Source: Glaciimonas immobilis
GTDB lineage: Bacteria > Pseudomonadota > Gammaproteobacteria > Burkholderiales > Burkholderiaceae_D
Reading direction: 5' to 3'
DNA length: 64,000 nucleotides
Assembly (NCBI RefSeq): GCF_011947285.1
Contig: NZ_JAAOZT010000005.1
Span: forward strand, 117,507 to 181,506
Below, piece by piece: positions 28,353 through 38,220 of this stretch. Below the pieces are notes generated by a model. It did no database searches. It saw nothing but the letters and a program-made list of their open reading frames with translations, and had not been told where the DNA came from. Made by a program: the position numbers and the translations under genes. Positions within the stretch are counted from its first letter, which is position 1. Each line of letters begins with the position of its first letter.

Positions 28353-29976
28353 AGAAAAAGAAACGCCCGCTGCGCCTCAGCTACCGACGCCCAAAGTGAA
28401 GCGTCAGCGCAACTGGCTACCCTCTCTGGTCTGGCTGATTCCTATCGTCGCCGCCCTGGTTGGGCTGATACTCGTCGCCAAAATAATCATTGAGCGCGGG
28501 CCCGTCATTACGGTAACGTTCATTACCGCAGAGGGTCTGGAGGCGGGGAAAACCAAGGTCAAATATAAGGATGTAGATATCGGGACGGTCGACAAAATCT
28601 CTCTTAGCCGGGACCATTCACACGTCATCGCGACCATCCAGTTGCTAAAGGAAGCCAAGAGCTTTACTGCGGAAGATGCCCGTTTTTGGGTAGTGCGCCC
28701 ACGCGTCGCTGCATCTGGCATATCGGGTCTGGGCACGCTCCTGTCGGGAGCTTATATTGGTGCCGACGCAGGCAACTCCGAGGAAACCAAGGACACGTTT
28801 ATCGGGTTGGAAGTGCAGCCTATCGTGACGCGCGATTCTGCGGGACTGCGATTTTTGTTACATGCCAGCGATATAGGATCACTGGATATCGGGTCTCCTA
28901 TTTATTACCGCAGGATCAAAGTCGGGCAAGTAGCCGCTTACGATCTGGATAAAGACGGCAAAGGCGTCACGCTGAAAATTTTTATTAACTCTCCGTACGA
29001 GAAATTTGTTGGTGTTAACACCCGCTTCTGGCATGCCAGTGGCTTTGACATGCAAATCAGTTCCAGCGGTTTTAAACTCCGCACAGAGTCCTTGGCTACT
29101 GTCGTTTTGGGCGGTATTGCGATGCAGTCGCCAGATGACAGAATCGGCCCTATGGCAAAGGAAGACACCGCATTTATACTTGCACAGGATCAGTCCGATG
29201 CAATGAAACCGGCAGACGGCCCACCGCAAACCGTCCTGCTATATTTTAATCAGTCGTTACGGGGCCTGTCACCGGGCGCGGTAGTTGACTTCCGTGGCGT
29301 CGAACTCGGGGAAGTGAAGTCGATTGGCGTTGAATACGACCCTAAAACCCGCGTATTCCTGATGCCGGTGCTGGTCCAGATCTATCCACAAAGACTTGGA
29401 CGCCACATGGTGGAAGAGCAAAAAGAATCGCCCTACTCTCAGGAGCAGCGACTGCAATATATGATTGGTCGCGGATTGCGCGCTCAACTTCGCACGGGTA
29501 ACCTGCTTACCGGTCAGATTTATGTCGCGCTTGATTTCTTTCCTAAAGCGTCGCCGGTAAAAGTTGACGTCTCAAAAACGCCGCTGGAACTACCCACTAT
29601 TCCAAATAGTCTGGATGAAATCCAGTCGCAGGTTGCCGATATCGCCCGTAAGTTAAGCAAGGTACCCTTTGATCAAATCGGCACTGACCTTCAAACAACT
29701 CTGGGAACGCTGAACCGAACCCTTACCAACACAGAGAAGCTGACCGGTACGCTCAACACAGATATCGCACCAGAGGTGTCTGCTGCGATGAAAGATCTGC
29801 GCAAAACCTTGTCGGCGGCCCAGCAAACGCTATCCTCGGACGCACCGTTACAACAAGATATACGCCAGACTTTGCAAGAGTTATCGCGCTCGGCGGCTTC
29901 GTTGCGGGTGTTGACCGACTATCTGGAACGCCATCCCGAATCACTGATCCGCGGTAAGCAAGAGGACAACAAATGA
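28345..29976 (+). CDS. pqiB: PqiB, MCE-domain lipid transport tunnel protein
   Basis: The start at 28345 (MTEEKETPAAPQ) overlaps the previous gene by eight bases. The 543-residue length equals that of E. coli PqiB (546). One N-terminal membrane helix (LVWLIPIVAALVGLILVAKI) is followed by three MCE domains, each with a GLEAGKTKVKYKDVDIG-like beginning (near residues 60, 170 and 300). A long C-terminal helical region (EKLTGTLNTDIAPEVSAAMK) would form the needle that reaches the outer membrane. Confidence 0.95.
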   Translation: MTEEKETPAAPQLPTPKVKRQRNWLPSLVWLIPIVAALVGLILVAKIIIERGPVITVTFITAEGLEAGKTKVKYKDVDIGTVDKISLSRDHSHVIATIQLLKEAKSFTAEDARFWVVRPRVAASGISGLGTLLSGAYIGADAGNSEETKDTFIGLEVQPIVTRDSAGLRFLLHASDIGSLDIGSPIYYRRIKVGQVAAYDLDKDGKGVTLKIFINSPYEKFVGVNTRFWHASGFDMQISSSGFKLRTESLATVVLGGIAMQSPDDRIGPMAKEDTAFILAQDQSDAMKPADGPPQTVLLYFNQSLRGLSPGAVVDFRGVELGEVKSIGVEYDPKTRVFLMPVLVQIYPQRLGRHMVEEQKESPYSQEQRLQYMIGRGLRAQLRTGNLLTGQIYVALDFFPKASPVKVDVSKTPLELPTIPNSLDEIQSQVADIARKLSKVPFDQIGTDLQTTLGTLNRTLTNTEKLTGTLNTDIAPEVSAAMKDLRKTLSAAQQTLSSDAPLQQDIRQTLQELSRSAASLRVLTDYLERHPESLIRGKQEDNK

Positions 29977-30641
29977 CATCGCCACTTTCTCACTTACATC
30001 GTCAAATTAATGTAATTACCCATGTGACGGTCGCCACCGCTCTGACTGCTGTGCTGGCGCTGTCGGGTTGCTCCACGCCGCAGACACGGTTTTATACGCT
30101 GGCAGTACCTTCGGCGACTGCAGCGTCCCGCGCGGAGTCGGCACAAAATATCTTCATTGAGGTGCCCCCGATCAGCATGCCAGAACGTCTGGCGCGACCG
30201 CAACTGGTGGTGCGCGCACGCAACACGCAGGTCGATATTCTGGAGCACGATCGCTGGTCATCATCCTTTAATTATGAGCTGCGCGACGCCTTTGCCAGTG
30301 GGCTTGCCAACAGGCTTGGAGCAATTGACGCCACGCGCAGCGGTCGCCCGGCAGGCTCGCCAGGCTATCGAATCGCGATAGATTTACGTGAGTTTGATGC
30401 CGCGCCCGGCGATAAGGTGCAGGCGTTGTTCGGATGGACCATCACACGCTCCGACGATGGGCGCAGCGCGTCTTGCCAGTTGGGAGTGACAGAACCAGTC
30501 AACGCCGGCACCGGGGCTCTGGTCGCTGGCGTGCAACGCGCAGTATCGGATGCCATCGACGCGATTGCGGCCGATATCACCAGAATGGCAGCAAGGCGCA
30601 CCGACGCCGGCAGCGCCGCCATTCCTTGCAAAGGAACTTGA
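29973..30641 (+). CDS. pqiC: PqiC outer membrane lipoprotein (ABC-type transport auxiliary family)
   Basis: The 222-residue protein has a signal sequence with the lipobox LALSGCSTPQTRFYTLA (cysteine near residue 33). The family core has IFIEVPPISMPERLARPQLV and the RWSSSFNYELRDAFASGL segment. In E. coli PqiC sits in the outer membrane and receives the PqiB needle. It overlaps pqiB by four bases and closes the operon. It is somewhat longer than E. coli PqiC (187), mainly at the N-terminus. Confidence 0.92.
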   Translation: MTSPLSHLHRQINVITHVTVATALTAVLALSGCSTPQTRFYTLAVPSATAASRAESAQNIFIEVPPISMPERLARPQLVVRARNTQVDILEHDRWSSSFNYELRDAFASGLANRLGAIDATRSGRPAGSPGYRIAIDLREFDAAPGDKVQALFGWTITRSDDGRSASCQLGVTEPVNAGTGALVAGVQRAVSDAIDAIAADITRMAARRTDAGSAAIPCKGT

Positions 30642-30664
30642 CCCCCGGCCTGCGTACTTGTCCG

Positions 30665-32017
30665 TTATTGGTGGGTCACAAGTCTGGCGCGAACGAAACC
30701 TATATGTTCGCGCAATACATAAAATTGATTGGCGAAGGCCAGCGGCATTTTCATGCGATTAACGGCCTCTTCAATCTGATCGATCCGTTGCAGCATCGCC
30801 GCCTGCTCTTCCGGCGTATGCGCAATTGTCCCCCGCTCAAGCGCAATCAGCGATCCATACCAGCGATAAATCCGCGATTTGATGCGCCAGCCATACAACA
30901 GCGGCACCAGACGGAACGCAGGAATTAATAGCAGAATCAGCGGCAACAAGATCACGACGGTGCGATCAACCAGACTGGCCAGCCAAAACGGCAAGGTCCG
31001 ATAAAAAAAACTTTTACCTGACTTGTAATAACGGGTCGCATCATCGCTTATACGAAATTCGTGCGCCAGCGGTGCCGGAAACTCATTAGCGCGCTGGAGG
31101 ACGCTGGCCTTACTGTGGACTTCCTTGGCCGCGTCAATCAACAAGTCCGATAACGCTGGATGCAAGTCGTCACGCGCCACCAGCTCAGCAGTCGGGGCGA
31201 TCAAATGAATATCATGATCCGGGATATTTTTACCAAAATCAAAAACGCCCTTGGGAATACTCAATTCATTCAAATACGTAAACCGCCGCGCATAAGCATC
31301 CGCCTGCGCAAAATCCAGTAAATGGATCCCAGGTGCCCTTAATAACTTGCCCAAGGTTGGCGGTGCCGCGGAATCGCCCATCAGAAAAGCGGCGTCTACT
31401 CTGCCCTCGGTAAGCGCCTTTGCGGCTACATCGCCACCCAAATCCAGTAACGCAGTTTTACCGCCTGCCTCAATACCGTTAGCCTTTAATAGTGTCAGCG
31501 CCAGCACCCGTGAACCGCTGCCCTGCAATCCAATGGCGACGCGTTTGCCCTTCAGTTCGGATAACCGGTCAATCAATTTTGTACCGCGATAAAATACCGA
31601 GACCGGGACATAAGCAATACTACCCAAAGACATCAGTTTATCTGTCGACATCTCGGCGGCTATACCACCCTGCACAAAGCCAAGGTCGACGCCAGCCATG
31701 GGATCGTTAAGTTTTCTGAGATTGTCCAACGATCCTTCGGACGTCACGATCTTCAACTTGACCCCATTGCGCGCTAATATTGTGCGATATTTCTGCGCAT
31801 CATTCCAAAAGGTGCTGTTCTCCGGACCGGTAGTAATAGTGATGGTCTTTGGCGGTGCAGGATCGATTAACCAGATCGCCAACCAGATAGCCACCACTGC
31901 CAACAACGCAATCGGGCCAAAACTAATCGCCAGATCACGCCAGGAAATCGCAACAAATCTCGCCTTGATGCTTTTAATGGGAGGCTTCGGTTCAGAGGGA
32001 GTATGTGGTATCGCCAT
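30665..32017 (-). CDS. TAXI-type TRAP solute-binding protein with two membrane anchors
   Basis: The 450-residue protein has an N-terminal membrane helix (FGPIALLAVVAIWLAIWLID). A TAXI-like binding domain follows (ITITTGPENSTFWNDAQKYR, MAGVDLGFVQGG, AIGLQGSGSRVLALTLLKAN). A second helix sits near residue 350 (TVVILLPLILLLIPAFRLVP), with about 80 cytosolic residues beyond it. The membrane-tethered form without TRAP permease genes nearby suggests a sensor or scaffold role rather than classic import. It begins four bases after the stop of an acyltransferase gene, so the two are probably co-transcribed. Confidence 0.82.
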   Translation of the reverse strand: MAIPHTPSEPKPPIKSIKARFVAISWRDLAISFGPIALLAVVAIWLAIWLIDPAPPKTITITTGPENSTFWNDAQKYRTILARNGVKLKIVTSEGSLDNLRKLNDPMAGVDLGFVQGGIAAEMSTDKLMSLGSIAYVPVSVFYRGTKLIDRLSELKGKRVAIGLQGSGSRVLALTLLKANGIEAGGKTALLDLGGDVAAKALTEGRVDAAFLMGDSAAPPTLGKLLRAPGIHLLDFAQADAYARRFTYLNELSIPKGVFDFGKNIPDHDIHLIAPTAELVARDDLHPALSDLLIDAAKEVHSKASVLQRANEFPAPLAHEFRISDDATRYYKSGKSFFYRTLPFWLASLVDRTVVILLPLILLLIPAFRLVPLLYGWRIKSRIYRWYGSLIALERGTIAHTPEEQAAMLQRIDQIEEAVNRMKMPLAFANQFYVLREHIGFVRARLVTHQ

Positions 32018-32021
32018 GGCG

Positions 32022-33230
32022 CTATTTTAACGTTGAAAAACGACTGGGATGCTTAAACTGCGGTGTGCGGACGTCTCCAAAAGGTCGGCGCGTTGCCCAC
32101 GTGGTGAAGCTGCTGAGTGGCAGCTGTACCCATCGATAAAATAGTGCGCCCGCGGCAATACTGGTCATCCAGGCCAATATCATGCCAAAGGCCTGTAGCA
32201 ACGGTTGCGGTGCGACGAAGCGCATGAACACTGCATTCACCATCAGGCAAACCGGAAAGTGCACCAAAAAGATACCATATGAAATGTTGCCCAACCCGTG
32301 AAACCGGGACCATCCCTTGTCTCTCGAGGCCCAACCACTCCGGCGACTTCCGCTACGGCTCACCCACACCAAAGCGCAGGCGATAATCAAAGCAACCGCG
32401 ATCCGGCTGCGAAAATCCAGGAGTAGCGCGCCACAGACTGGTACTAACATAGCGGCCATTAGCAGTGTCACCATGCTGCGCGGCCTTTTCGGATCGCTTG
32501 CCCACCACGCGATGACGCCCAGCCCGTAGCTGCCAAAGAAGTATACCGCCCAGGCGTCCCACCGCGTATCTCGATTAAAGTACAGGAGTGAGAGGCACAC
32601 GCAGCCAATAATAATCACGGGGACCAGCCATCGAAAAGCGTGGCCCGACACCCACTTGCCCGTTAACCATAACAAAAGCGTCAGCAAAGCGTACAGTTGA
32701 AAATCAATGGCCACGTACCAGGCGCCTGCTGAGACCGACTCATAATCCAGAACGGTATGCAACAAAAGCGCATGGGCCGCGAGCTGCGGCAACGTTGGTA
32801 CAGCAGAAATAGAAAAATGCGTCATCCATGACCCAGCCCAAAGAGAAGCCCCAACCGCTAAACCGGTAGCCACCATGAAAGGCGGCACCAGCCGAATGTA
32901 TCGGCGCCAAACCGTACCCAGTGGATTAACAACGCCCGGCAAGCCGTGCGGTGAAAGAGACTTCGCGGCCAAAAAACCGCTTGTTACCAAAAAAACTTGT
33001 ACTGCAATACGAGCGTAAGTGTCCAGCCAACCGATAAACATCGGCGCAAATGGCCGCACGTAGTCGGACATCGGGCCATAAAAGGCCAGATGGTGCAGAA
33101 CTATTAATTGTGCGGCAATAATTTTTAAAAGATCAATAAAGCCGCTTTGAAAGTGACGGGCATGGTGACTATGCATAGCCGAATTCAGTGGTAGTGGTCT
33201 ATTTAACGGTAAAGGCGAAAATCCACTCAT
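32022..33230 (-). CDS. Acyltransferase 3 family membrane protein (OafA-like)
   Basis: The 402-residue protein has about ten membrane helices and the acyltransferase 3 start (GFIDLLKIIAAQLIVLHHLA, residues 31-50) with the conserved histidine pair. The RYIRLVPPFMVATGL segment matches the family motif with its arginine. These enzymes move acetyl or succinyl groups onto periplasmic glycans. No polysaccharide gene is adjacent; its operon partner is the TAXI protein gene. It is distinct from the second acyltransferase in the exopolysaccharide locus at 56 kb. Confidence 0.87.
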   Translation of the reverse strand: MSGFSPLPLNRPLPLNSAMHSHHARHFQSGFIDLLKIIAAQLIVLHHLAFYGPMSDYVRPFAPMFIGWLDTYARIAVQVFLVTSGFLAAKSLSPHGLPGVVNPLGTVWRRYIRLVPPFMVATGLAVGASLWAGSWMTHFSISAVPTLPQLAAHALLLHTVLDYESVSAGAWYVAIDFQLYALLTLLLWLTGKWVSGHAFRWLVPVIIIGCVCLSLLYFNRDTRWDAWAVYFFGSYGLGVIAWWASDPKRPRSMVTLLMAAMLVPVCGALLLDFRSRIAVALIIACALVWVSRSGSRRSGWASRDKGWSRFHGLGNISYGIFLVHFPVCLMVNAVFMRFVAPQPLLQAFGMILAWMTSIAAGALFYRWVQLPLSSFTTWATRRPFGDVRTPQFKHPSRFSTLK

Positions 33231-33478
33231 TGTTGCTATTTCTAATATCTGATATCTGATGTTTCAAGGTGCTCGTTGCACGCTTTCAGGCAAATGTCTG
33301 GCCGCCATCATACTGTCATAGTTGGCAGGGTCCTACAAAATTTACAGTTTCCGCCAAAGTTGTCGTTAGGAAATTAATAAAATCTCGCTATAATTTGACA
33401 CTTGGCTATTCACTATCCCTACACATTTCTGGGGAACAAAAAATTTTGAATGTGCAGACCGATTATGGAGAGCCTTTC

Positions 33479-33733
33479 ATGAATTCCCATCACCTATCGC
33501 TTTTGGTCAGCCTTGAAATGCCATTTGGCCAATACAAGGGGAGTTTGATCGCTGACCTGCCGGGTTATTACCTGAGCTGGTTTGCGCGTGAAGGGTTTCC
33601 GTCAGGAGAACTTGGCGCTCTCTTGGCGTTAATGTATGAACTGGATCATAGTGCGCTTCGACATCTGCTTGATCCGTTGCGATTCGCCCATCAACCCCGC
33701 AAAAACACCCTCTATCCGCCCAAGCGCGGATGA
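33479..33733 (+). CDS. DUF3820 family protein
   Basis: The ATG at 33479 has TGGAGAG upstream and gives 84 residues. The core MPFGQYKGSLIADLPGYYLSWFAR (residues 14-37) is the DUF3820 signature, a short domain also labelled putative quorum-sensing-regulated virulence factor. There is no enzyme motif. In other proteins a similar domain accompanies exonucleases, so a nucleic-acid role is possible but unproven. It is a single gene converging on the thioesterase. Confidence 0.82.
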   Translation: MNSHHLSLLVSLEMPFGQYKGSLIADLPGYYLSWFAREGFPSGELGALLALMYELDHSALRHLLDPLRFAHQPRKNTLYPPKRG

Positions 33734-33811
33734 GGACTGAGCAACACCGGTCATATAAAAAACGCCGAGTCCCAAACAGGTGTCCAAAGCCTGACAATCT
33801 AATGCTTATTT

Positions 33812-34276
33812 TTAGCGCTTAGTTTCTATTTTTTTGCGAAACTCGCGACGTATTATCGCATTTCCGTAGCGTTGAATTTGCTCCTCTGTGACCGGCACCA
33901 GCGGCGTAACCGGGATGGGCTTACGGTTCTGGTCTACTGCCACCATTGTAAAATAACAACTATTGGCATGACGGATCAGGCGTTTCTGAATGTTTTCAGT
34001 GACCACCTTAATTCCGATTTCCATCGAGGTGGTACCGGTGTAATTAACCGACGCCAAAAACGTCACTAGCTCGCCAACATGGATAGGCTCGCGGAAGACG
34101 ACCTGATCAACCGATAACGTCACTACATACGTAGCAGAGTAGCGGCTCGCGCAGGCGTAAGCCACGCTATCAAGATATTTGAGGACGGTCCCACCATGAA
34201 CGTTGCCGGAAAAATTGGCCATGTCGGGCGTCATTAAGACGGTCATCGTTAATTCGTGTGACGGAGAAGCGATCAT
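33812..34276 (-). CDS. Acyl-CoA thioesterase, hotdog fold (YciA-like)
   Basis: The 154-residue protein is a single hotdog domain. The segment ANFSGNVHGGTVLKYLDSVA (residues 19-38) carries the substrate loop and the catalytic aspartate at the start of the long helix. RYSATYVVTLSVDQVVFREP follows, as in YciA/BFIT-type hydrolases. A basic C-terminal extension (REFRKKIETKR) is present. The enzyme probably hydrolyses short or medium acyl-CoAs as a hexamer. It is a single gene. Confidence 0.9.
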   Translation of the reverse strand: MIASPSHELTMTVLMTPDMANFSGNVHGGTVLKYLDSVAYACASRYSATYVVTLSVDQVVFREPIHVGELVTFLASVNYTGTTSMEIGIKVVTENIQKRLIRHANSCYFTMVAVDQNRKPIPVTPLVPVTEEQIQRYGNAIIRREFRKKIETKR

Positions 34277-34482
34277 AAATCCAACCTTTTGTGATATTGC
34301 AGATTTTTAAGGTTGTCATGCAACCCAATACTATTTTGTATTATGCCGCAGATACGGAATTGGCAAACCGAAACATGCTGCACCACAGCAAATGATCGTA
34401 AACGCTCCACGTTCTTAAAAGCGCGTTGGCAATGCGATGATATAAATTAGTCACACCGACTATTCCGAACGCCTTGCGCCCT

Positions 34483-35592
34483 TCAAAATTTCAAAGGTTT
34501 AACATATCCTGTGAGCTCAAAATATCCGCGACCGACCGACTTTCCCGACCGACTGATGGTCACCGCACCTTCCCAATACACCGACCCTGTCGACTCACGC
34601 GAATCCAGCTCCTGGTCATCTTGCAGCGGGGTCAAAAGCCACTCCACCGCCCCTGTTCGTAAAATCGATTGCACTGGATAGCTAGCGTCTGTACGGGGCG
34701 AACGCCAATTCCTTTGCGGCACAAAATTGACCTGATCCTGATTGAACTGCGTGGTTCTTCCATTTGCATCCCGCAACGCAGCATGCGCCCACAGTTTTGA
34801 CCCATCGCCACGCCTGATCTGAAATGCCATCAGCGCCGAGCCATCATCCAGATTAGCACCGAGCCAATCCCACCCTGAAGCACCCTCCGCTAGCACGCTG
34901 GTCGACCACTCATGATCAAGCCAGGCCGTGCCTGTGACTGCGTCCCGGCGACCAGCGTGCGTCACCGTGCCACTGACACGCAATTGCGGTTCACTATAGT
35001 AATAGCTGGCTTGCGATGACAGTGGACCCTTGCGGGAGTACCCCTGTTCTCCCTGCAACAATGGTAATTGCGTCGGCGTCAACGCAAACCTGAAACTAAA
35101 ATCGCGGGCATCAACACTGACCTCGTACTGACCATCGGAACCTCGCACAATGCGCCAGTCATCGAGCGCAACATCGGTATTGCCGGTTTTGGCATAAGCA
35201 AGACCAAAACCGGACCGCGCAGTTTTTTGGTCATGGAGCAACTTGCCCGAAGCAGGATCAGACAGCGCAGCGTGGGCGATAACCAGTTGGGTCGGCGCAA
35301 AGGCGCTTGGATTGGCGCGATCGTGATCCGTCGCAGATCGGAAAAACGTGATCTGAAATCCTAACGGCTTGCCGTCCGGCGTCGTCAGCCATCCGGTCGC
35401 GTACCACCACTCCGTACGAAAGTCGGGATGCGCGCCAAAGTCCTGCGGCAGGCGGACCCTGTGCCCGGGTGTAACCTGCGCAAACTGCGGCGGCGCTGCG
35501 TTTGCAGCGGTCATGGCAATTAACAATCCTGCAATGACTAGCCAAACGAAGGTTAACCAACGTAGCGGATCAAATGTCGGACAACGTCTCAT
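34483..35592 (-). CDS. AttH/carotenoid 1,2-hydratase-like secreted protein, ABC transporter partner
   Basis: The 369-residue protein has a signal peptide (LTFVWLVIAGLLIAMTAANA). The lipocalin-like pair of domains is known from AttH and CrtC, with HPDFRTEWWYATGWLTTPDG and AWLDHEWSTSVLAEGASGWD. Such genes usually follow an ABC permease gene, as here: its ATG overlaps the permease stop (TAATG), and GGAGGA lies inside the permease end. The role is unknown; it is thought to bind a hydrophobic ligand in the periplasm handled with the transporter. Carotenoid hydration is unlikely because no carotenoid genes are present. Confidence 0.88.
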   Translation of the reverse strand: MRRCPTFDPLRWLTFVWLVIAGLLIAMTAANAAPPQFAQVTPGHRVRLPQDFGAHPDFRTEWWYATGWLTTPDGKPLGFQITFFRSATDHDRANPSAFAPTQLVIAHAALSDPASGKLLHDQKTARSGFGLAYAKTGNTDVALDDWRIVRGSDGQYEVSVDARDFSFRFALTPTQLPLLQGEQGYSRKGPLSSQASYYYSEPQLRVSGTVTHAGRRDAVTGTAWLDHEWSTSVLAEGASGWDWLGANLDDGSALMAFQIRRGDGSKLWAHAALRDANGRTTQFNQDQVNFVPQRNWRSPRTDASYPVQSILRTGAVEWLLTPLQDDQELDSRESTGSVYWEGAVTISRSGKSVGRGYFELTGYVKPLKF

Positions 35593-38201
35593 TACCAGTC
35601 CTCCTTCACTGCACGCACCGCGTCAATCGCCACCGCCCGCAGTCCAGAAACGACCGCCGTAATGCTAGCCGACATCAGTAACAGCAGCGCCACCATTCCC
35701 AGACTGCGCCATGGCATGTGTAATTGCATGGTCCAGTGAAAGGACTGCGGATTAACGATAAACACCAGAATCAGGCTGATGGTCCATCCGAGCAAAAATC
35801 CGACCGCAATCCCCGCCAATGTCAGCAAGCCGCCCTCCACCGCCAGGATCGACAAAATTTGACGGCGTGACACACCCACATGCCGCAACATGCCGAACTC
35901 TTGCGACCGTGCCAGCGTTTGTGCAGAAAATGTCGCGGCAACGCCAAACAAACCGATCACGATGGCGACTACCTCCAGCAAATAGGTAACGGCAAAACTT
36001 CTATCGAAAATCTTCAGACTGATATCGCGGATATCGCCCGGCGTAGAAAACTCTAACGAAGCGCCAAATGGCAGTTTGCGCATTGCATCAACAACAGCGG
36101 TCGCGTTAGCGCCCTGCTGCAACGTCACGGCTGCCTCGGTCGCGTCTGTCTCACCGCTAAGACGTTGATAGTCTTTCAGTCGTAACTGAATCGCACCGGT
36201 TTGTCGCGCATAATCGCGCAATATCCCCGCCACAACAAAAGAATGGAGGTTGTCGCCTAGGGGAAGCTGCACGCGTTGACCAACCTGATATCCGAAGATA
36301 TCGCGCGTTGCTTCAGATACCCAGATCGGTAATGCATCCGACGGAATCGCTTTAACCGGAATCATCTTGCCGATAATTGGCAAGCTACGTGCCGGATCGG
36401 CGTCGGCGCTGTTGTCGCTGTTGTCGCTGCTGTCAATATCTCGCGCGATCAGTGTCACCGGTGGTCGTGCCGGATTTAGCGTCAACGATGAGATGTGTGA
36501 AAACCTTATGCGATCAACGCCCGTAGTCGCTGCCAGCAATGTTTGCTCGGCTGGCAGAAGCGCGCCGGTCTCGCCATTACTGGCAGAGCGCACATACAAA
36601 TCAGCAGATAAAAGCTGTGTCAGCCAGTCGTCCACCGAGACCCTAAAACTTGACACCATAATCGCCATCGCCACGATCAGGCTGAAGCTTGAAAGCACGC
36701 CGCCCAGTGCAATCGACGCCTGTCCCGGCACATTGGCGAGACGCGCCACCGCTAAGGTCCAGACGACGCCACTGCGGCCGGTAAGTTTTTGTACCACGGG
36801 AAATACCATCGCCGATAAGCGCGGCGTCAGTCCAATTCCACCAATCAATAACAGCGCCACCGCAACGTAACCAAAGATCGGCAAATCAAATATTGGCGGT
36901 AGTTGCGTTAGCACACCCCCAAATGCCAGGCACATTAGCGCGGGCCAAAAGGTCATCAAGCGCGTCAACGCCATTTCTTCACTTCCGGATTTAAGTGCTG
37001 GAGCGGGTCGTGCCCGCGAAGCTTCAAGTGCCGGGACCAAACTGCCAAGTAACGCGATACCGGTCCCTAGCAACAAAAAAATAACCGCAGCGGGCAAATC
37101 AAACGCCACCTGCGGCTGCACCCCACGAAAGAACCCCCCACCCAAATCGCCACCAAAAAAATGTAATGCAGTCGCCGCCATCAAATACCCTAAGGCAATC
37201 CCCAATAGCGACCCCAGACAACCCAGCAGAGCGCCCTCTAACAATATCTGCCATAGCAATTGACCGCGCTCCAAACCCATTACCCGTAATAGGGCGAATT
37301 GCGCACGCCGACGAATCACCGATAGCGCCTGCGTAGAAAACACTAAAAAGGCACCGGTAAATAGCGCGACCAAAGCCAGCACATTCAGATTGACGCGGTA
37401 AGCACGTGACATGTTATTGGTCCGGTCCTCCTGGTCCTGATTTTCCGATATCTGTAAAAGCCCGGGAATCTGCGCTTGCAGGTTCTGGCGAAACGTGTCC
37501 CGGTTGACGCCCGGCAAGAGCCGCAGGTCAATCCCTGATAACTTACCAACCCGATCGAATCGCCATTGTGCTGCGGCAATATCCATCACGCCTATCCGTT
37601 GACCTTCACGTGCGCCCAGCAATCCCCCGGCCACCCGCAAATTGACAATGCCGGTGCCGCTGCGTAACGCAAGCTGATCGCCCGGCCGCACTTTGAGCCA
37701 GGCCTGTGCGGCAGTAGAAAGAAATATCGCGTCATCAGCAATCGTGTCTAGCCGACGCTCAGCAGCCGGCACACCAGTCAGGTCGGGCGTAATAAGCGAT
37801 GCGCGAAAAACATCGATTCCCATCACCTTTAACGCATTGCGCTCACCCGGCACGGTGACATCAAGCTCTAATACCGGGCTTGCCACGGCGACGCCTTTTT
37901 CACGGGCGATGCGGGGATATAAGGCTTCGTCAAAGAGCGGCTGGACACCGTGCACCTGCAGATCGGATGCGCCGGACAAGCTCCTCGCGGCGGCCGAGAA
38001 CTCATTAAAGGCGGCGCCGTTAATCAGGTCAACGGCGTAACCTAAAGATACACCAAGCGCAATGGCGATAATCGCCACTAACGACCGCACAGGATGTGCG
38101 CGCCACTCCGCTAACAACAGCCAGCGCGATAGCCTGCGCATCGCGCCCGGGCCGGGTTGAGAGGATGGCTTATCCAGCACCAGGCCGGTAAGCTGCATCA
38201 T
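35592..38201 (-). CDS. ABC transporter permease, FtsX/MacB-like (two FtsX domains)
   Basis: The 869-residue permease has an N-terminal helix after a 35-residue lead, a periplasmic MacB-type domain, a first FtsX domain with three helices (VLALVALFTGAFLVFSTQAL), a hydrophobic centre, a second periplasmic domain, and a C-terminal FtsX domain (VVAIVIGLFGVAATFSAQTL). It resembles YbbP-type permeases in which two halves are fused. A short Asp-Ser-Asn run (IDSSDNSDNSADADP) from a 9-base repeat sits in the second periplasmic domain. It works with the ATPase 19 bases upstream and the AttH-like protein downstream. Confidence 0.92.
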   Translation of the reverse strand: MMQLTGLVLDKPSSQPGPGAMRRLSRWLLLAEWRAHPVRSLVAIIAIALGVSLGYAVDLINGAAFNEFSAAARSLSGASDLQVHGVQPLFDEALYPRIAREKGVAVASPVLELDVTVPGERNALKVMGIDVFRASLITPDLTGVPAAERRLDTIADDAIFLSTAAQAWLKVRPGDQLALRSGTGIVNLRVAGGLLGAREGQRIGVMDIAAAQWRFDRVGKLSGIDLRLLPGVNRDTFRQNLQAQIPGLLQISENQDQEDRTNNMSRAYRVNLNVLALVALFTGAFLVFSTQALSVIRRRAQFALLRVMGLERGQLLWQILLEGALLGCLGSLLGIALGYLMAATALHFFGGDLGGGFFRGVQPQVAFDLPAAVIFLLLGTGIALLGSLVPALEASRARPAPALKSGSEEMALTRLMTFWPALMCLAFGGVLTQLPPIFDLPIFGYVAVALLLIGGIGLTPRLSAMVFPVVQKLTGRSGVVWTLAVARLANVPGQASIALGGVLSSFSLIVAMAIMVSSFRVSVDDWLTQLLSADLYVRSASNGETGALLPAEQTLLAATTGVDRIRFSHISSLTLNPARPPVTLIARDIDSSDNSDNSADADPARSLPIIGKMIPVKAIPSDALPIWVSEATRDIFGYQVGQRVQLPLGDNLHSFVVAGILRDYARQTGAIQLRLKDYQRLSGETDATEAAVTLQQGANATAVVDAMRKLPFGASLEFSTPGDIRDISLKIFDRSFAVTYLLEVVAIVIGLFGVAATFSAQTLARSQEFGMLRHVGVSRRQILSILAVEGGLLTLAGIAVGFLLGWTISLILVFIVNPQSFHWTMQLHMPWRSLGMVALLLLMSASITAVVSGLRAVAIDAVRAVKEDW

Positions 38202-38220
38202 TGCCGAAGCCTTAACAATT

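Noticed and set aside
36367..36870. Long plus-strand frame inside the FtsX permease
   Set aside because: It is an antisense shadow of a clear membrane protein, rich in Ser/Thr/Ala with no domain.
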